A stretch of DNA of 12,656 nt from Xanthobacteraceae bacterium (GTDB taxonomy: Bacteria > Pseudomonadota > Alphaproteobacteria > Rhizobiales > Xanthobacteraceae): positions 1 to 12,656 of the forward strand of contig JASHWN010000372.1 of assembly GCA_030044035.1 (NCBI GenBank), written 5' to 3'. Below, piece after piece: positions 12,619-12,656 of this stretch; position 1 is the first letter of the stretch, and the number at the start of each line of letters is the position of its first letter. The position numbers and the translations under genes were made by a program. The notes beneath the pieces were generated by a model. It was given only the letters and a program-made list of their open reading frames with translations. It was not told the DNA's origin and did not search any database.

Positions 12619-12656
12619 CCGCGCACCGCCAAATCAGGACATTAGCGGCGGATCAT

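Noticed and set aside
12619..12656. 6S RNA gene downstream of zapA
   Set aside because: Only 38 bases remain after the small membrane gene and they show no 6S-like arm. The RNA may lie beyond the window.

Overview
The window is a stretch of high-GC alphaproteobacterial chromosome. The gene content and order (transketolase, GAPDH, phosphoglycerate kinase and class I aldolase in one run, divergent from a DUF4164/zapA pair) and the dense palindromic intergenic repeats point to Hyphomicrobiales (Rhizobiales), most likely a Bradyrhizobium/Pseudolabrys-type genome in the Nitrobacteraceae/Xanthobacteraceae neighbourhood. This placement rests on recognised gene families and remembered synteny, not on a database search.

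Layout. Positions 1-1024 (minus) hold a metallo-beta-lactamase/rhodanese fusion of the persulfide dioxygenase type, cut by the window edge. A divergent region full of palindromes follows. From 1288 to 3047 the plus strand carries a FUSC-type membrane protein, a cold-shock protein with a clear intrinsic terminator, and two small hypothetical genes. From 3147 to 11345 the minus strand carries one long co-directional run, read from right to left: transketolase, GAPDH, phosphoglycerate kinase, class I fructose-bisphosphate aldolase, a ThiE/TenI-like protein, a secreted Sel1-repeat protein and a secreted RNase T2. From 11591 the plus strand carries DUF4164, zapA (Z-ring assembly) and a 51-residue two-helix membrane protein.

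How the genes work together. tkt, gap, pgk and fba supply the shared reactions of lower glycolysis, gluconeogenesis and the pentose phosphate pathway. Spacing within the minus-strand run is 105, 100, 53, 40, about 62 and 39 bases, so co-transcription is plausible at least from aldolase to RNase T2. No RuBisCO or phosphoribulokinase gene is present, so this is not a complete Calvin-cycle operon. The DUF4164/zapA side belongs to cell division.

The striking non-gene content is a set of hairpin-doublet repeats of at least five types: A at 1086 and 1788, B at 1151, C at 3059, D at 4964 and 11905, and E at 9569 with a degenerate relative at 5705. One of them (E, 9569-9614) is a perfect 22-bp-arm palindrome sitting in frame inside the transketolase coding sequence. 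One D copy supplies the probable start of the Sel1 protein, and the other D copy carries a second palindrome nested inside one hairpin. I see no CRISPR array, transposase, integrase, defence island, tRNA or rRNA. Apart from the repeats this is an ordinary housekeeping region, and I do not claim a new multi-gene system.
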